A DNA stretch of 7,994 nucleotides from Alphaproteobacteria bacterium. Its GTDB lineage: Bacteria > Pseudomonadota > Alphaproteobacteria > Geminicoccales > Geminicoccaceae. The stretch lies in contig JALSGW010000413.1 in the NCBI GenBank assembly GCA_026982585.1, positions 1 to 7,994 of the forward strand, read 5' to 3'. The position numbers were made by a program, and so were the translations under genes. The notes below the pieces were generated by a model. That model was not told the DNA's origin. It made no database searches and worked only from the letters and a program-made list of their open reading frames with translations. Below, piece after piece: positions 1 to 6,386 of the stretch (position 1 is its first letter; each line of letters begins with the position of its first letter).

Positions 1-18
1 GCCCATCGTCCACGGCGC

Positions 19-1437
19 TCAGGGATCGCGGGGTGCGGGAAGGATCACCCCGGGATTGAGGATGCCCTGCGGGTCCAAGGCCCGCTTGATGCGTCGGAAC
101 AGCTCCAGCTCCACCGAAGAGCGCCTTCGGGCGAGCTCCTCCACCTTGATGCGGCCGATGCCGTGCTCGGCGGCGAAGGAGCCGCCGCACGCCGCCACCC
201 GATCGAACACCAGCTGCGCGAGCGCATGCCGCAGCTGGTCCGGAAATCCCTCGGGGAGGACGAAATTGTAGTGGACATTGCCGTCGCCGAGGTGGCCGAA
301 GGGGATCGGGAGCGGGCGGGGCTCCCAGTCGGCGATGCCGCGGCTGACCCGCGCGACCAATTCCGGGACCCGCCCGGGCGGCACCGAGACGTCGAAGCGG
401 GCGATCACACCCTCCCGGCGGGCGGCGTCGCTGTGGTCCTCGCGAAGCCGCCACAGCCGGGCGCGGGCCGCCTCGCTGTCGGCGAGGGTGCCGTCCAGGA
501 TCAGCTCGCGCGACCACAGCTCTTCGAGCAACGCCTCGAACTTGGGGCGCAGTCCCTCGGCGAACGGCCAGGCCAGCTCCACCAGCAGATGCCAGGGCAC
601 CGGGCGGGCGAGCGGGGCGGCGGCGCCCGGAAGGTGTCGGAGCGCGAGCTCCACCCCGGCTCCGCTCATGAACTCGACGGCGATCAGCAGCGCGTCGCAG
701 GCCTCCCGCAGGCGCTGGACGATCTCCACCGCCCGCGTCAGATCGCGCACCCCGAGCCAGGCGGTGACCCGCTCGTGGAGGCGCGGCCACAGCCGCAGCA
801 CCGCGGCGGTGATCACCCCGAGGGTGCCCTCGGAGCCGATGAAGAGCTGCTTGAGGTCGTAGCCGGTGTTGTCCTTGCGCAGGGCACGCAGCCCGTCCCA
901 GATCCGCCCGTCCGCCAGCACCACCTCGAGACCGAGCACGAGCTCCCGCATCATGCCGTAGCGGAGCACGTGGATGCCGCCTGCGTTGGTGGCGAGGTTG
1001 CCGCCGATGCGGCAGCTGCCCTCCGCCCCCAGGTGGAGCGGGAACAGGCGTCCGATCGCCTCCGCCCGCCGCTGCACATCGGAGAGCACGCAGCCCGCCT
1101 CGCACACCAGGAAATCCCCCGCGGGATCCACCTCCCGGATGCGGTTCATGCGCTCGAGGCTCAACACCACCATCTCCCCGGAGGGGTCGGGAATACCGCC
1201 CGCCACCAGCCCGGTGTTGCCGCCCTGGGGCACCAGGGGAATGCGGAGGCGGTTGGCGGCTTTGACGATATGGGCGACCTCGGCGGTGCTGCGGGGCCGG
1301 ACCACCAGCGCCGCACGGCCCCGGTGCTGGCCCCAGAAGTCCACCGTATAGCGGCCGGCCGCATCGCCTTCGAGGATCCCGTCTGCGTCCATCACCTCCC
1401 GCAACAGGGCGCGAAAGGACCGATATGCGCGCGCCAT
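19..1437 (-). CDS. FAD-linked 2-hydroxyacid dehydrogenase (D-2-hydroxyglutarate / D-lactate dehydrogenase type)
   Basis: Predicted 472-aa flavoenzyme oxidising a D-2-hydroxyacid to the 2-oxoacid. No signal peptide or membrane segment is visible, so it is probably cytoplasmic or peripheral. The N-terminal FAD-binding (PCMH/VAO) domain spans about residues 42-222, with PQGGNTGLVAGG (70-81), GGNLATNAGG (145-154) and GSEGTLGVIT (201-210). The C-terminal FAD-oxidase domain carries GHLGDGN (381-387), EHGIG (424-428) and DPQGILNPG (455-463). H382, H389 and E424 match the metal ligands known from D-2-hydroxyglutarate dehydrogenase. Length is normal for the family. The ATG at 1437 is preceded on the minus strand by GGGAGG with a 6-nt spacer, which supports this start. 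It is transcribed divergently from the flagellar genes, with no evident functional link. The family is certain; the substrate is not, because two carboxylate-binding positions appear substituted (S336, R347). Confidence 0.9.
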   Translation of the reverse strand: MARAYRSFRALLREVMDADGILEGDAAGRYTVDFWGQHRGRAALVVRPRSTAEVAHIVKAANRLRIPLVPQGGNTGLVAGGIPDPSGEMVVLSLERMNRIREVDPAGDFLVCEAGCVLSDVQRRAEAIGRLFPLHLGAEGSCRIGGNLATNAGGIHVLRYGMMRELVLGLEVVLADGRIWDGLRALRKDNTGYDLKQLFIGSEGTLGVITAAVLRLWPRLHERVTAWLGVRDLTRAVEIVQRLREACDALLIAVEFMSGAGVELALRHLPGAAAPLARPVPWHLLVELAWPFAEGLRPKFEALLEELWSRELILDGTLADSEAARARLWRLREDHSDAARREGVIARFDVSVPPGRVPELVARVSRGIADWEPRPLPIPFGHLGDGNVHYNFVLPEGFPDQLRHALAQLVFDRVAACGGSFAAEHGIGRIKVEELARRRSSVELELFRRIKRALDPQGILNPGVILPAPRDP

Positions 1438-1475
1438 GGCTCGCCTCCCGCCTGTCCGCCCGGCCAGGGCTGCCG

Positions 1476-1492
1476 TTAACCCTTTCTTCACC
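1476..1492 (+). promoter_or_regulatory. CtrA-type binding box upstream of fliF
   Basis: The sequence reads TTAACC, five bases (CTTTC), then TTCACC. This is 11 of 12 matches to the alphaproteobacterial CtrA direct repeat TTAACC-N5-TTAACC (equivalently TTAA-N7-TTAA with one mismatch). It is a conspicuous AT-containing patch in GC-rich DNA, about 60 bp before the chosen fliF ATG and about 40 bp before the divergent oxidoreductase start. In Caulobacter, CtrA controls class II flagellar promoters including fliF, with the box overlapping the -35 region. If that geometry holds here, transcription would begin near 1515-1525, which favours the ATG at 1552 over the upstream GTG at 1516. I see no convincing -10 element. 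CtrA itself is not in the window. Confidence 0.6.
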
Positions 1493-1533
1493 GCAACGGC
1501 GTAAAGGCCGAGGCGGTGTCTGCACGGGTCGCC

Positions 1534-1538
1534 GGGAG
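1534..1538 (+). promoter_or_regulatory. Candidate ribosome binding site for fliF (ATG 1552)
   Basis: GGGAG lies 13 nt before the ATG at 1552, a somewhat long spacer. The competing start is GTG 1516, with AAAGG at 1503-1507 and an 8-nt spacer. The ATG is preferred because of start codon type and the position expected for the promoter from the CtrA-like box. The choice changes only 12 residues at the N-terminus. Confidence 0.35.
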
Positions 1539-1551
1539 CCATCAAGCCGTC

Positions 1552-3348
1552 ATGGCCCAGGAACTGCAAGCCAGCGCCGCCGAGAGCCCGCCCCTTCCCC
1601 AGGCGGGCGCCGCTCCGGGTCGGGTGCTGGAGGAGCTGCGCCGGCTCGGACCCGGACGCATCCTCGCCATCGGTCTCGTGTTGATCGCGCTCCTGGCCAT
1701 GCTGGGCGTGGCGGCGCGCCAGCTGTTGCAGCCGCGCTACACGCTGCTGTTCGCCGGGCTCGAGAGCGGCGACCTCGCCGCCATCGTCGAACGGCTGGAG
1801 GCCATGGAGGTCCCCTACCGCATCAACGCCAAGGGCGACGCCGTGTTGGTGCCGCAGGGGGAGGTGATGCGCCTGCGCATGGCGCTCGCCGAGGAGGGCG
1901 TGGCGGCAGGCGCGGTGGTCGGCTACGAGCTGTTCGACCGCGCGAACGGTTTCACGGTCACCGACTTCGTCGCCAATGTGAACCTCAAGCGGGCGCTCGA
2001 AGGCGAGCTCGCCCGCACCATCGCGTCCTTGCGGGCGGTGCGCCGGGCGCGGGTGCACATCGTGCTGCCCGAGCGCCGGCTGTTCGCCCGCGAACAGGGA
2101 CAGCCCACAGCATCGGTGTTCCTGGCGCTCGGTCCGGGGGCCGAGCTCGGCCGCCGGCAGGTGGAGGGCATCCGCCATCTGGTGGCGAGTGCGGTGGCCG
2201 GGCTCGAGCCGTCCCGGGTCACGGTGGTGGACGAACAGGGGCGGCTCCTTGCGCGCAGCGATCCGTCCGGGGCCGAGGTGTCGGTGGAGGAGGCGGAATC
2301 CTACCGCCGGGCCCTGGAGCAGGATCTCCGGGCCAAGATCATCGCCCTTTTGGAGCGCAGCCTCGGGCCCGGGCGGGTGGAGGCGCAGGTGACCGTGGAG
2401 CTCGACTTCGACGAGCGCACGGTGGTGGAGGAGCTCTACGATCCCAACAGCCAGGTGGCGCGCAGCACCCGCACCATCGAGGAGGCGCGCGAGCGCCAGG
2501 AGGCGGGTGAAGAAGGGGTGACGGTGGGCAACAACCTGCCCGGCGCCCAGCCCCAGGCCGGTCCGGGCAGCCAGGAACGCAGCGAGCGCACCGAGGAAAT
2601 CGTCAACTACGAGATCTCGCGCACGGTGCGCAACCAGCGCGCCCGGGGCGGCCGCATCCGGCGCATGTTCGTGGCCGTGCAGGTGGACGGCAACTGGGTG
2701 GACGACGGCAGCGGCAACCGCCGTTTCGAGCCTCTGGCCAAGGAGGAGCTGGCCCAGCTGGAGGCGCTCGTGCGCAGTGCGGTGGGCATCGACGAGGAGC
2801 GCGGCGACCGCATCGACGTGGTGAGCCGCCCCTTCCAGATGCCGGAGGCCGAGCCGTTGCCGGAGCCCGGCTGGCTCGAGCGGCTTTTGCAGGACTACGG
2901 GGATCTCCTCGAGAGCGCGCTCTGGTCGCTGTTCGGGGTCGCGGTGCTGTGGTTCGGCTTCCGTCCGCTCTTGCGGCGCCTGTTCCCGCCGGCCGACCAG
3001 CCCCTGGTGGCGGCCGGAGAGACCGTGGTGGTGGTGGGAGACGACGGCACACCCAAGCTGCTGCACACCAAGAGCGGCACCCAGGTGGCCCTGGACCAGC
3101 GCGGCGAACCGGTGCTGGCCCGGCCCAAGGAACCGGAGCCGGTGGCCCAGGGCGGATCGGCGCCCCAGGAGGGCGAGTCCAAGGAGGCCGCCGCCGACGG
3201 GTCTTCCGAGCCGGAACGGGCGGAGCTCGTCACCCTCAAACAGGTGGAGGGGAAGGTGCGGGCCAGCATGGTCAACGAGGTGGCGGAGATCATCGATCGC
3301 TATCCGGAGGAGGCGATCCGGGTGATCCGCAACTGGCTCTACGGGTGA
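1552..3348 (+). CDS. fliF: Flagellar basal-body MS-ring protein FliF
   Basis: 598-aa inner-membrane protein that forms the MS ring, the first-assembled platform of the flagellum, housing the export gate and anchoring the rotor. A short cytoplasmic N-terminus (about 1-34) is followed by TM1 (about 35-56). Next comes the YscJ/FliF ring-building region starting RYTLLFAGLESGDLAAIV, then a long periplasmic part and TM2 (about 455-474). A charged, low-complexity cytoplasmic linker (about 478-556) leads to a C-terminal FliG-binding tail (about 559-598) that includes VNEVAEIIDRYPEEAIRVIR and ends NWLYG. Length fits the family (about 550-600). An in-frame GTG at 1516 would add 12 residues; the ATG is preferred but not proven. 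It is first in the operon, downstream of the CtrA-like box, with fliG 6 bp after its stop. Identification is firm from both termini and the gene context. Confidence 0.96.
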   Translation: MAQELQASAAESPPLPQAGAAPGRVLEELRRLGPGRILAIGLVLIALLAMLGVAARQLLQPRYTLLFAGLESGDLAAIVERLEAMEVPYRINAKGDAVLVPQGEVMRLRMALAEEGVAAGAVVGYELFDRANGFTVTDFVANVNLKRALEGELARTIASLRAVRRARVHIVLPERRLFAREQGQPTASVFLALGPGAELGRRQVEGIRHLVASAVAGLEPSRVTVVDEQGRLLARSDPSGAEVSVEEAESYRRALEQDLRAKIIALLERSLGPGRVEAQVTVELDFDERTVVEELYDPNSQVARSTRTIEEARERQEAGEEGVTVGNNLPGAQPQAGPGSQERSERTEEIVNYEISRTVRNQRARGGRIRRMFVAVQVDGNWVDDGSGNRRFEPLAKEELAQLEALVRSAVGIDEERGDRIDVVSRPFQMPEAEPLPEPGWLERLLQDYGDLLESALWSLFGVAVLWFGFRPLLRRLFPPADQPLVAAGETVVVVGDDGTPKLLHTKSGTQVALDQRGEPVLARPKEPEPVAQGGSAPQEGESKEAAADGSSEPERAELVTLKQVEGKVRASMVNEVAEIIDRYPEEAIRVIRNWLYG

Positions 3349-3354
3349 AGCGCC

Positions 3355-4368
3355 ATGGCCAGCATCAAGCCCGGCGACAAGCTCTCGGGTCCCGAAAAGG
3401 CGGCGGTGTTGATGCTGTCGTTGGACGAGGAGCACGCCGCCAAGGTGTTCGGCATGCTCGACCTCGAGGAGGTGAAGGAGATCTCCCAGACCATGTCCAT
3501 GCTCGGCCGCGTGGACAGCGAGGTGGTGGAAGCGGTGATGCGGGAGTTCGGCCAGTCGGTGGCCAGCACCACCGGCGTCTACGGCGGCTTCGAGGCCACC
3601 GAGAAGCTGCTGCGCAAGGTGCTCGATCCGGAGACCGTGGAAGCCATCATGGAGGAGATCCGCGGGCCGGCGGGCCGCACGGTGTGGGAGAAGCTCTGCA
3701 ACGTCAACGAAAACGTGCTCGCCTCCTACCTCAAGAACGAATACCCGCAGACCGTGGCGGTGGTGCTCTCCAAGATCGATCCCGCCCATGCGGCGCGGGT
3801 GCTGGCATTGCTGCCCGACGACTTCGCCATGGAGGTGGTGCTGCGCATGCTCAACATGGAGATGGTCCAGAAGGAAATCCTCAACGACGTGGAGCGCACC
3901 CTCCGATCCGAGTTCATGACCAATCTCGCCCGCACAAGCCGTCGCGACAACTTCGAGGTGATGGCCGAGATCTTCAACTATCTGGACAGCGCCAGCGAAC
4001 AGCGCCTGATGAGCGCCCTCGAGGAGCGCAACCGGGAGGCGGCGGAGCGCATCAAGAACCTGATGTTCACCTTCGAGGACCTCGCCCGTCTCGACGGGAG
4101 CGGCATCCAGACCCTGATCCGCAATGCCGGCAACGACCGCATCGCGGTGGCCCTCAAGGGCGCGAGCGAGAAGCTGCGCGAGCTGTTCTTCAGCAACATG
4201 TCGGAGCGCGCGGCCAAGATCCTCAAGGAGGAGATGCAGGCGATGGGGCCGGTGCGCCTGCGCGACGTGGAAGAAGCGCAGCAGTATCTGGTCAATCTGG
4301 CCAAGGAGCTCGCGGCCTCCGGCGAGATCATGCTGCTCGACGGCAAGGACGACGATCTGGTCTACTGA
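3355..4368 (+). CDS. fliG: Flagellar motor switch / rotor protein FliG
   Basis: 337-aa C-ring protein that binds FliF, carries FliM and receives torque from the stator. The N-terminal domain (about 1-105) opens with KLSGPEKAAVLMLSLDEEHA. The middle ARM domain contains EYPQ at 129-132, where E. coli has EHPQ. The C-terminal torque domain keeps the charged positions of E. coli FliG (K264, R281, D288, D289, R297) as K268, R285, E292, E293 and R301. All are shifted by exactly four residues, with the two aspartates conservatively replaced by glutamates. The segment SERAAKILKEEMQAMGPVRL is diagnostic. Length is typical. The ATG is preceded by GGTGA (3344-3348) with a 6-nt spacer; this ribosome binding site overlaps the fliF stop codon, so translation of the two ring partners is likely coupled. 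No FliM gene is present here, as in Caulobacter, where fliM lies in another operon. Confidence 0.98.
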   Translation: MASIKPGDKLSGPEKAAVLMLSLDEEHAAKVFGMLDLEEVKEISQTMSMLGRVDSEVVEAVMREFGQSVASTTGVYGGFEATEKLLRKVLDPETVEAIMEEIRGPAGRTVWEKLCNVNENVLASYLKNEYPQTVAVVLSKIDPAHAARVLALLPDDFAMEVVLRMLNMEMVQKEILNDVERTLRSEFMTNLARTSRRDNFEVMAEIFNYLDSASEQRLMSALEERNREAAERIKNLMFTFEDLARLDGSGIQTLIRNAGNDRIAVALKGASEKLRELFFSNMSERAAKILKEEMQAMGPVRLRDVEEAQQYLVNLAKELAASGEIMLLDGKDDDLVY

Positions 4369-4392
4369 GCGTTCGCGGTGGGCGGTCGGATC

Positions 4393-5148
4393 ATGCAACC
4401 CTCCTCCTTCCATCCCGGCATTTCCCTCGGCCCGTGGCGGCCCGCGTGGAGCCGGGGGATTCCGATGGTCTGGCGCGAACTCGCCGCCGAGCCGCCCGAG
4501 CCGCCGGCCGCGGCGGCGCCGTCCGAGCCCGATCCGCCGCAGCGCCCGCTCGTCTTCACCGAGGAGGAGGTGGCGCGGCTGGCCGCCGGGATCGCGCTCG
4601 AGGTTCGGCGCCAATGCGCCGAGGCCTGTCGCGCGCGCCTCGAACGGCTGCGGGAGGAGGAGCTCGCGCGCATGGCGGCGCGCATCGAGGAGCTCGCCCG
4701 GTCCTGGCAGCACGAGCGGCGGAAGGAGCGGGAGGAGCTGGCGGCGCTGCTGCGGGAGGCGGTGCTGGCGCTCGGGCAAAAGCTTCTGGTGCGGACCGAG
4801 GCGGAAGCGGTGGAGGCCACCGTGCGGGAGTGGATCGCCCGGCTGCTGCCCGACCGGCCGGTGCAGGTGGTGGTGCGGCCGGAGCTGCGGGACCGGTTGG
4901 CGGCCCGCTGGGCCGCCGATGCGGGCGGCGAGGGGGCGGTTGCGCCGGTGGAGTTCGTCGCCGATGCGGGGCTGGATGCGGGCGATCTGCGGCTGGTGGC
5001 GGGCGACGGGCGCATCGAACGGCGGGGCGCGGTGTTCGTGCGGGAGCTCGCCGCTGCGCTCGAGGCCTGTGTGCGCGCCGATCCGCCGCCGGAGGCGGAG
5101 GAGGTGCGCGTGGACGGCGAAACTCCAGCGGAGGATGAAGGAGCATGA
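4393..5148 (+). CDS. fliH: Flagellar export ATPase regulator FliH (HrpE/YscL type)
   Basis: Predicted 251-aa cytoplasmic protein that binds the FliI ATPase and tethers it to the C-ring (via FliN) and to FlhA. The N-terminus contains three tryptophans (W15, W19, W27), followed by a Pro/Ala-rich linker (about 33-53). A long charged helical region then begins FTEEEVARLAAGIALEVRR and continues as a likely coiled coil to about residue 125. The C-terminal globular part ends with the DLRLVAGDGRIERRG region typical of this family. Sequence conservation of FliH is low, so the assignment rests on this architecture plus position between fliG and fliN. The start is uncertain: GTG 4378 would add five residues, and ATG 4465 (GGGGGA 5 nt upstream) would remove 24 including two of the tryptophans. 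The stop overlaps the fliN start as ATGA, implying coupled translation. Confidence 0.85.
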   Translation: MQPSSFHPGISLGPWRPAWSRGIPMVWRELAAEPPEPPAAAAPSEPDPPQRPLVFTEEEVARLAAGIALEVRRQCAEACRARLERLREEELARMAARIEELARSWQHERRKEREELAALLREAVLALGQKLLVRTEAEAVEATVREWIARLLPDRPVQVVVRPELRDRLAARWAADAGGEGAVAPVEFVADAGLDAGDLRLVAGDGRIERRGAVFVRELAAALEACVRADPPPEAEEVRVDGETPAEDEGA

Positions 5149-5513
5149 GCGAGGACAAGGGGTTCGAGGAGCTGCAGGCCGAGGAGCAGGGCTCCGGCGG
5201 TGAGGCGGATGCGGCGAGCGGCGGCGGGGAGCTGCAGGCGGCGGCCGCAGCCGGCGGCGAGACGGAGGGCATGACCGCCCTCAGTGCGGTCTACGACATT
5301 CCGGTCCAGGTGGCGGCGGTGCTGGGCAAGGCGACCATGCCCATCGGCCAGCTGCTGCGGCTCGGGCGCGGCGCGGTGGTGGAACTCGACCGCAAGGTGG
5401 GCGAGCCCATCGACATCTATGTGAACAACCGGCTGGTGGCGCGGGGCGAGGTGCTGGTGGTGGACGACCATCTCGGCATCACCATGACGGAAATCGTCAA
5501 GAGCGAGCAGTGA
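5145..5513 (+). CDS. fliN: Flagellar motor switch protein FliN
   Basis: 122-aa C-ring component that forms the base of the rotor, takes part in switching and docks FliH-FliI for export. Residues 1-45 are an acidic, Gly/Ala/Glu-rich tail of low complexity. Residues about 47-119 form a standard SpoA (FliN/FliM C-terminal) domain, with AVYDIPVQVAAVLG, then MPIGQLLRLGRGAVVELD, then the GEPIDIYVNNRLVARGEV and DDHLGITMTEIV strands. Length is normal for alphaproteobacterial FliN. The ATG overlaps the fliH stop (ATGA). GGAGG at 5130-5134 (10-nt spacer) is the likelier ribosome binding site; the AAGGAG at 5138-5143 sits only 1 nt before the start. The next gene starts within the stop codon (TGATG). 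Confidence 0.97.
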   Translation: MSEDKGFEELQAEEQGSGGEADAASGGGELQAAAAAGGETEGMTALSAVYDIPVQVAAVLGKATMPIGQLLRLGRGAVVELDRKVGEPIDIYVNNRLVARGEVLVVDDHLGITMTEIVKSEQ

Positions 5514-6322
5514 TGCGCGCATCCGCCCGGCTGCCGGCCCCATCCCTGGACTACACCACCATCCTCGGCTTCGGTGCCGCCGTCGGGGTGGTGGTGGCGG
5601 CAGTCGCGCTCGACGGCCGGCTGGCCCTGTTCTTCGATCCGGCCGCCTTGCTGCTGGTGGTGTTCGGCACGCTGGCGATCACGGTGGCGGGATCGGACGC
5701 ACAGGCGCTTCGCGAGGGCCTGCGGGTGTGGGGGCGGGACCTGTGGCGCCGGCCCCGGCGGGCCGATCCGGCCCTGGCCCGCGAACTGTTGCGCATCGCC
5801 CGCCGGGCCAAGGGCGAGGGCGTGCTGCAGCTCGAATCGGAGTGTCTGGGCTGGGATCATCTGCCGCTTGTGCGGCGCGGGCTGCTTTTGGTGCTGGAGG
5901 GGCGGAATCTCGCCGATGTGGAGGCGATCCTGCGTCAGGACCTGGCGGGCCAGCTGGACCGCCGGCGACGCGCGGAAGCGATGTTCCGCCGGGCGGCGGA
6001 GGTGGCGCCCGCCATGGGGCTCGTGGGCACCCTGGTGGGCCTGGTCAAGATGCTGGCCCAGCTCGACGATCCCGCCTCGATCGGGCCCGCCATGGCGGTG
6101 GCGCTGCTCACCACCCTTTACGGGGCGTTGATGGCGCATGTGCTGTTCGGTCCGGCGGCGGAGAAACTCGCCCTCTATGCCCGGGAGGAGGTGCTGCGCG
6201 GCCAGATGGAGGCGGCCACCGTGCTCGCCGTGGCGCGGGGCGAGCATCCCCGCTACCTCGCCGGGCGCCTCGAAAGCCTTCTCCATCCGGAACTGCGGGC
6301 GGGTCTGGAAACCGAAAATTAA
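5513..6322 (+). CDS. motA: MotA/PomA-type flagellar stator subunit (MotA/TolQ/ExbB family)
   Basis: Predicted 269-aa four-TM inner-membrane protein, the ion-channel A-subunit of a flagellar stator. TM1 is about 13-33, TM2 about 38-58, TM3 about 163-184 and TM4 about 190-215. Between TM2 and TM3 lies the cytoplasmic torque loop. TM3/TM4 carry PAMGLVGTLVGLVKML and IGPAMAVALLTTLYGALM, very close to the PomA/MotP-type (about 250 aa) MotA class and clearly distinct from ExbB/TolQ. Prolines P166 and P214 fit the conserved functional prolines. In the loop, E108 aligns with PomA E96 and K100 with R88, so the FliG-facing charges are largely kept. The ATG sits in the fliN stop (TGATG), so expression is probably coupled to the C-ring. 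The GTG at 5510 would add one residue. No motB/pomB follows, and coupling ion and partner cannot be read from the window. The symbol is assigned by family; the gene may be a paralogue of a main motA elsewhere. Confidence 0.88.
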   Translation: MRASARLPAPSLDYTTILGFGAAVGVVVAAVALDGRLALFFDPAALLLVVFGTLAITVAGSDAQALREGLRVWGRDLWRRPRRADPALARELLRIARRAKGEGVLQLESECLGWDHLPLVRRGLLLVLEGRNLADVEAILRQDLAGQLDRRRRAEAMFRRAAEVAPAMGLVGTLVGLVKMLAQLDDPASIGPAMAVALLTTLYGALMAHVLFGPAAEKLALYAREEVLRGQMEAATVLAVARGEHPRYLAGRLESLLHPELRAGLETEN

Positions 6323-6370
6323 CCCCAAGGGGGTAGCCCGGAACCGGAAGCGCACGGCGCGCGATTGGAC

Positions 6371-6376
6371 GGAGGT
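6371..6376 (+). promoter_or_regulatory. Ribosome binding site that fixes the flbD start
   Basis: GGAGGT lies 10 nt before the ATG at 6387 and is the best Shine-Dalgarno match in the window. It rules out the much longer open frame that extends back into the motA-like gene. The 64-bp gap before it (6323-6386) also holds a single TTAACC (6319-6324) at the motA stop and a 5-bp perfect inverted repeat ACCCC/GGGGT (6322-6334) with no U-run. No clear promoter is visible there. Confidence 0.7.
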
Positions 6377-6386
6377 GGGTTACGCA

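Noticed and set aside
1..18. Possible start of another minus-strand gene beyond the oxidoreductase stop.
   Set aside because: An ATG (positions 6-4) and a GTG are present on the minus strand, but too few bases remain in the window to support any call.
163..1479. Plus-strand open frame of 438 codons opposite the oxidoreductase.
   Set aside because: Its protein has antisense-type composition (His/Gln/Arg/Pro-rich), no domain and no convincing ribosome binding site. The minus-strand frame carries clear FAD-enzyme motifs.
1438..1551. Sigma-54 (-24/-12) or sigma-28 promoter for fliF.
   Set aside because: I found no TGGCAC-N5-TTGC-like or sigma-28-like sequence in the divergent region; the CtrA-like box is the only recognisable control element.
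1438..4779. A continuous minus-strand open frame running from the oxidoreductase start back through the antisense of fliF, fliG and half of fliH (more than 1100 codons without a stop).
   Set aside because: It lies in exact codon register with fliF, fliG and fliH, so a stop would need a TTA, CTA or TCA sense codon, which this GC-rich genome avoids. The translation is Arg/His/Leu/Gly-rich and has no recognisable domain. Only the part from 1437 down to 19 is a real gene.
2949..5138. Plus-strand open frame of 729 codons overlapping fliF, fliG and fliH.
   Set aside because: It is an out-of-frame shadow, Gly/Arg-rich and crossing three well-identified genes, and is typical of high-GC DNA.
6319..6324. 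Single TTAACC at the motA stop, considered as a second CtrA site before flbD.
   Set aside because: No second half-site follows at the required spacing (the next bases are C/G-rich), and the motif overlaps the stop codon.
6322..6334. Inverted repeat ACCCC/GGGGT after the motA-like gene, considered as a terminator.
   Set aside because: The stem is only 5 bp with a 3-nt loop and no T-run follows. The next gene is 64 bp on in the same direction, so termination is unlikely.
6138..6386. Upstream extension of the flbD frame into the motA-like gene.
   Set aside because: The extension is Arg/Pro/Ser-rich without homology, and the ATG at 6387 has a strong GGAGGT site and begins the typical FlbD N-terminus.
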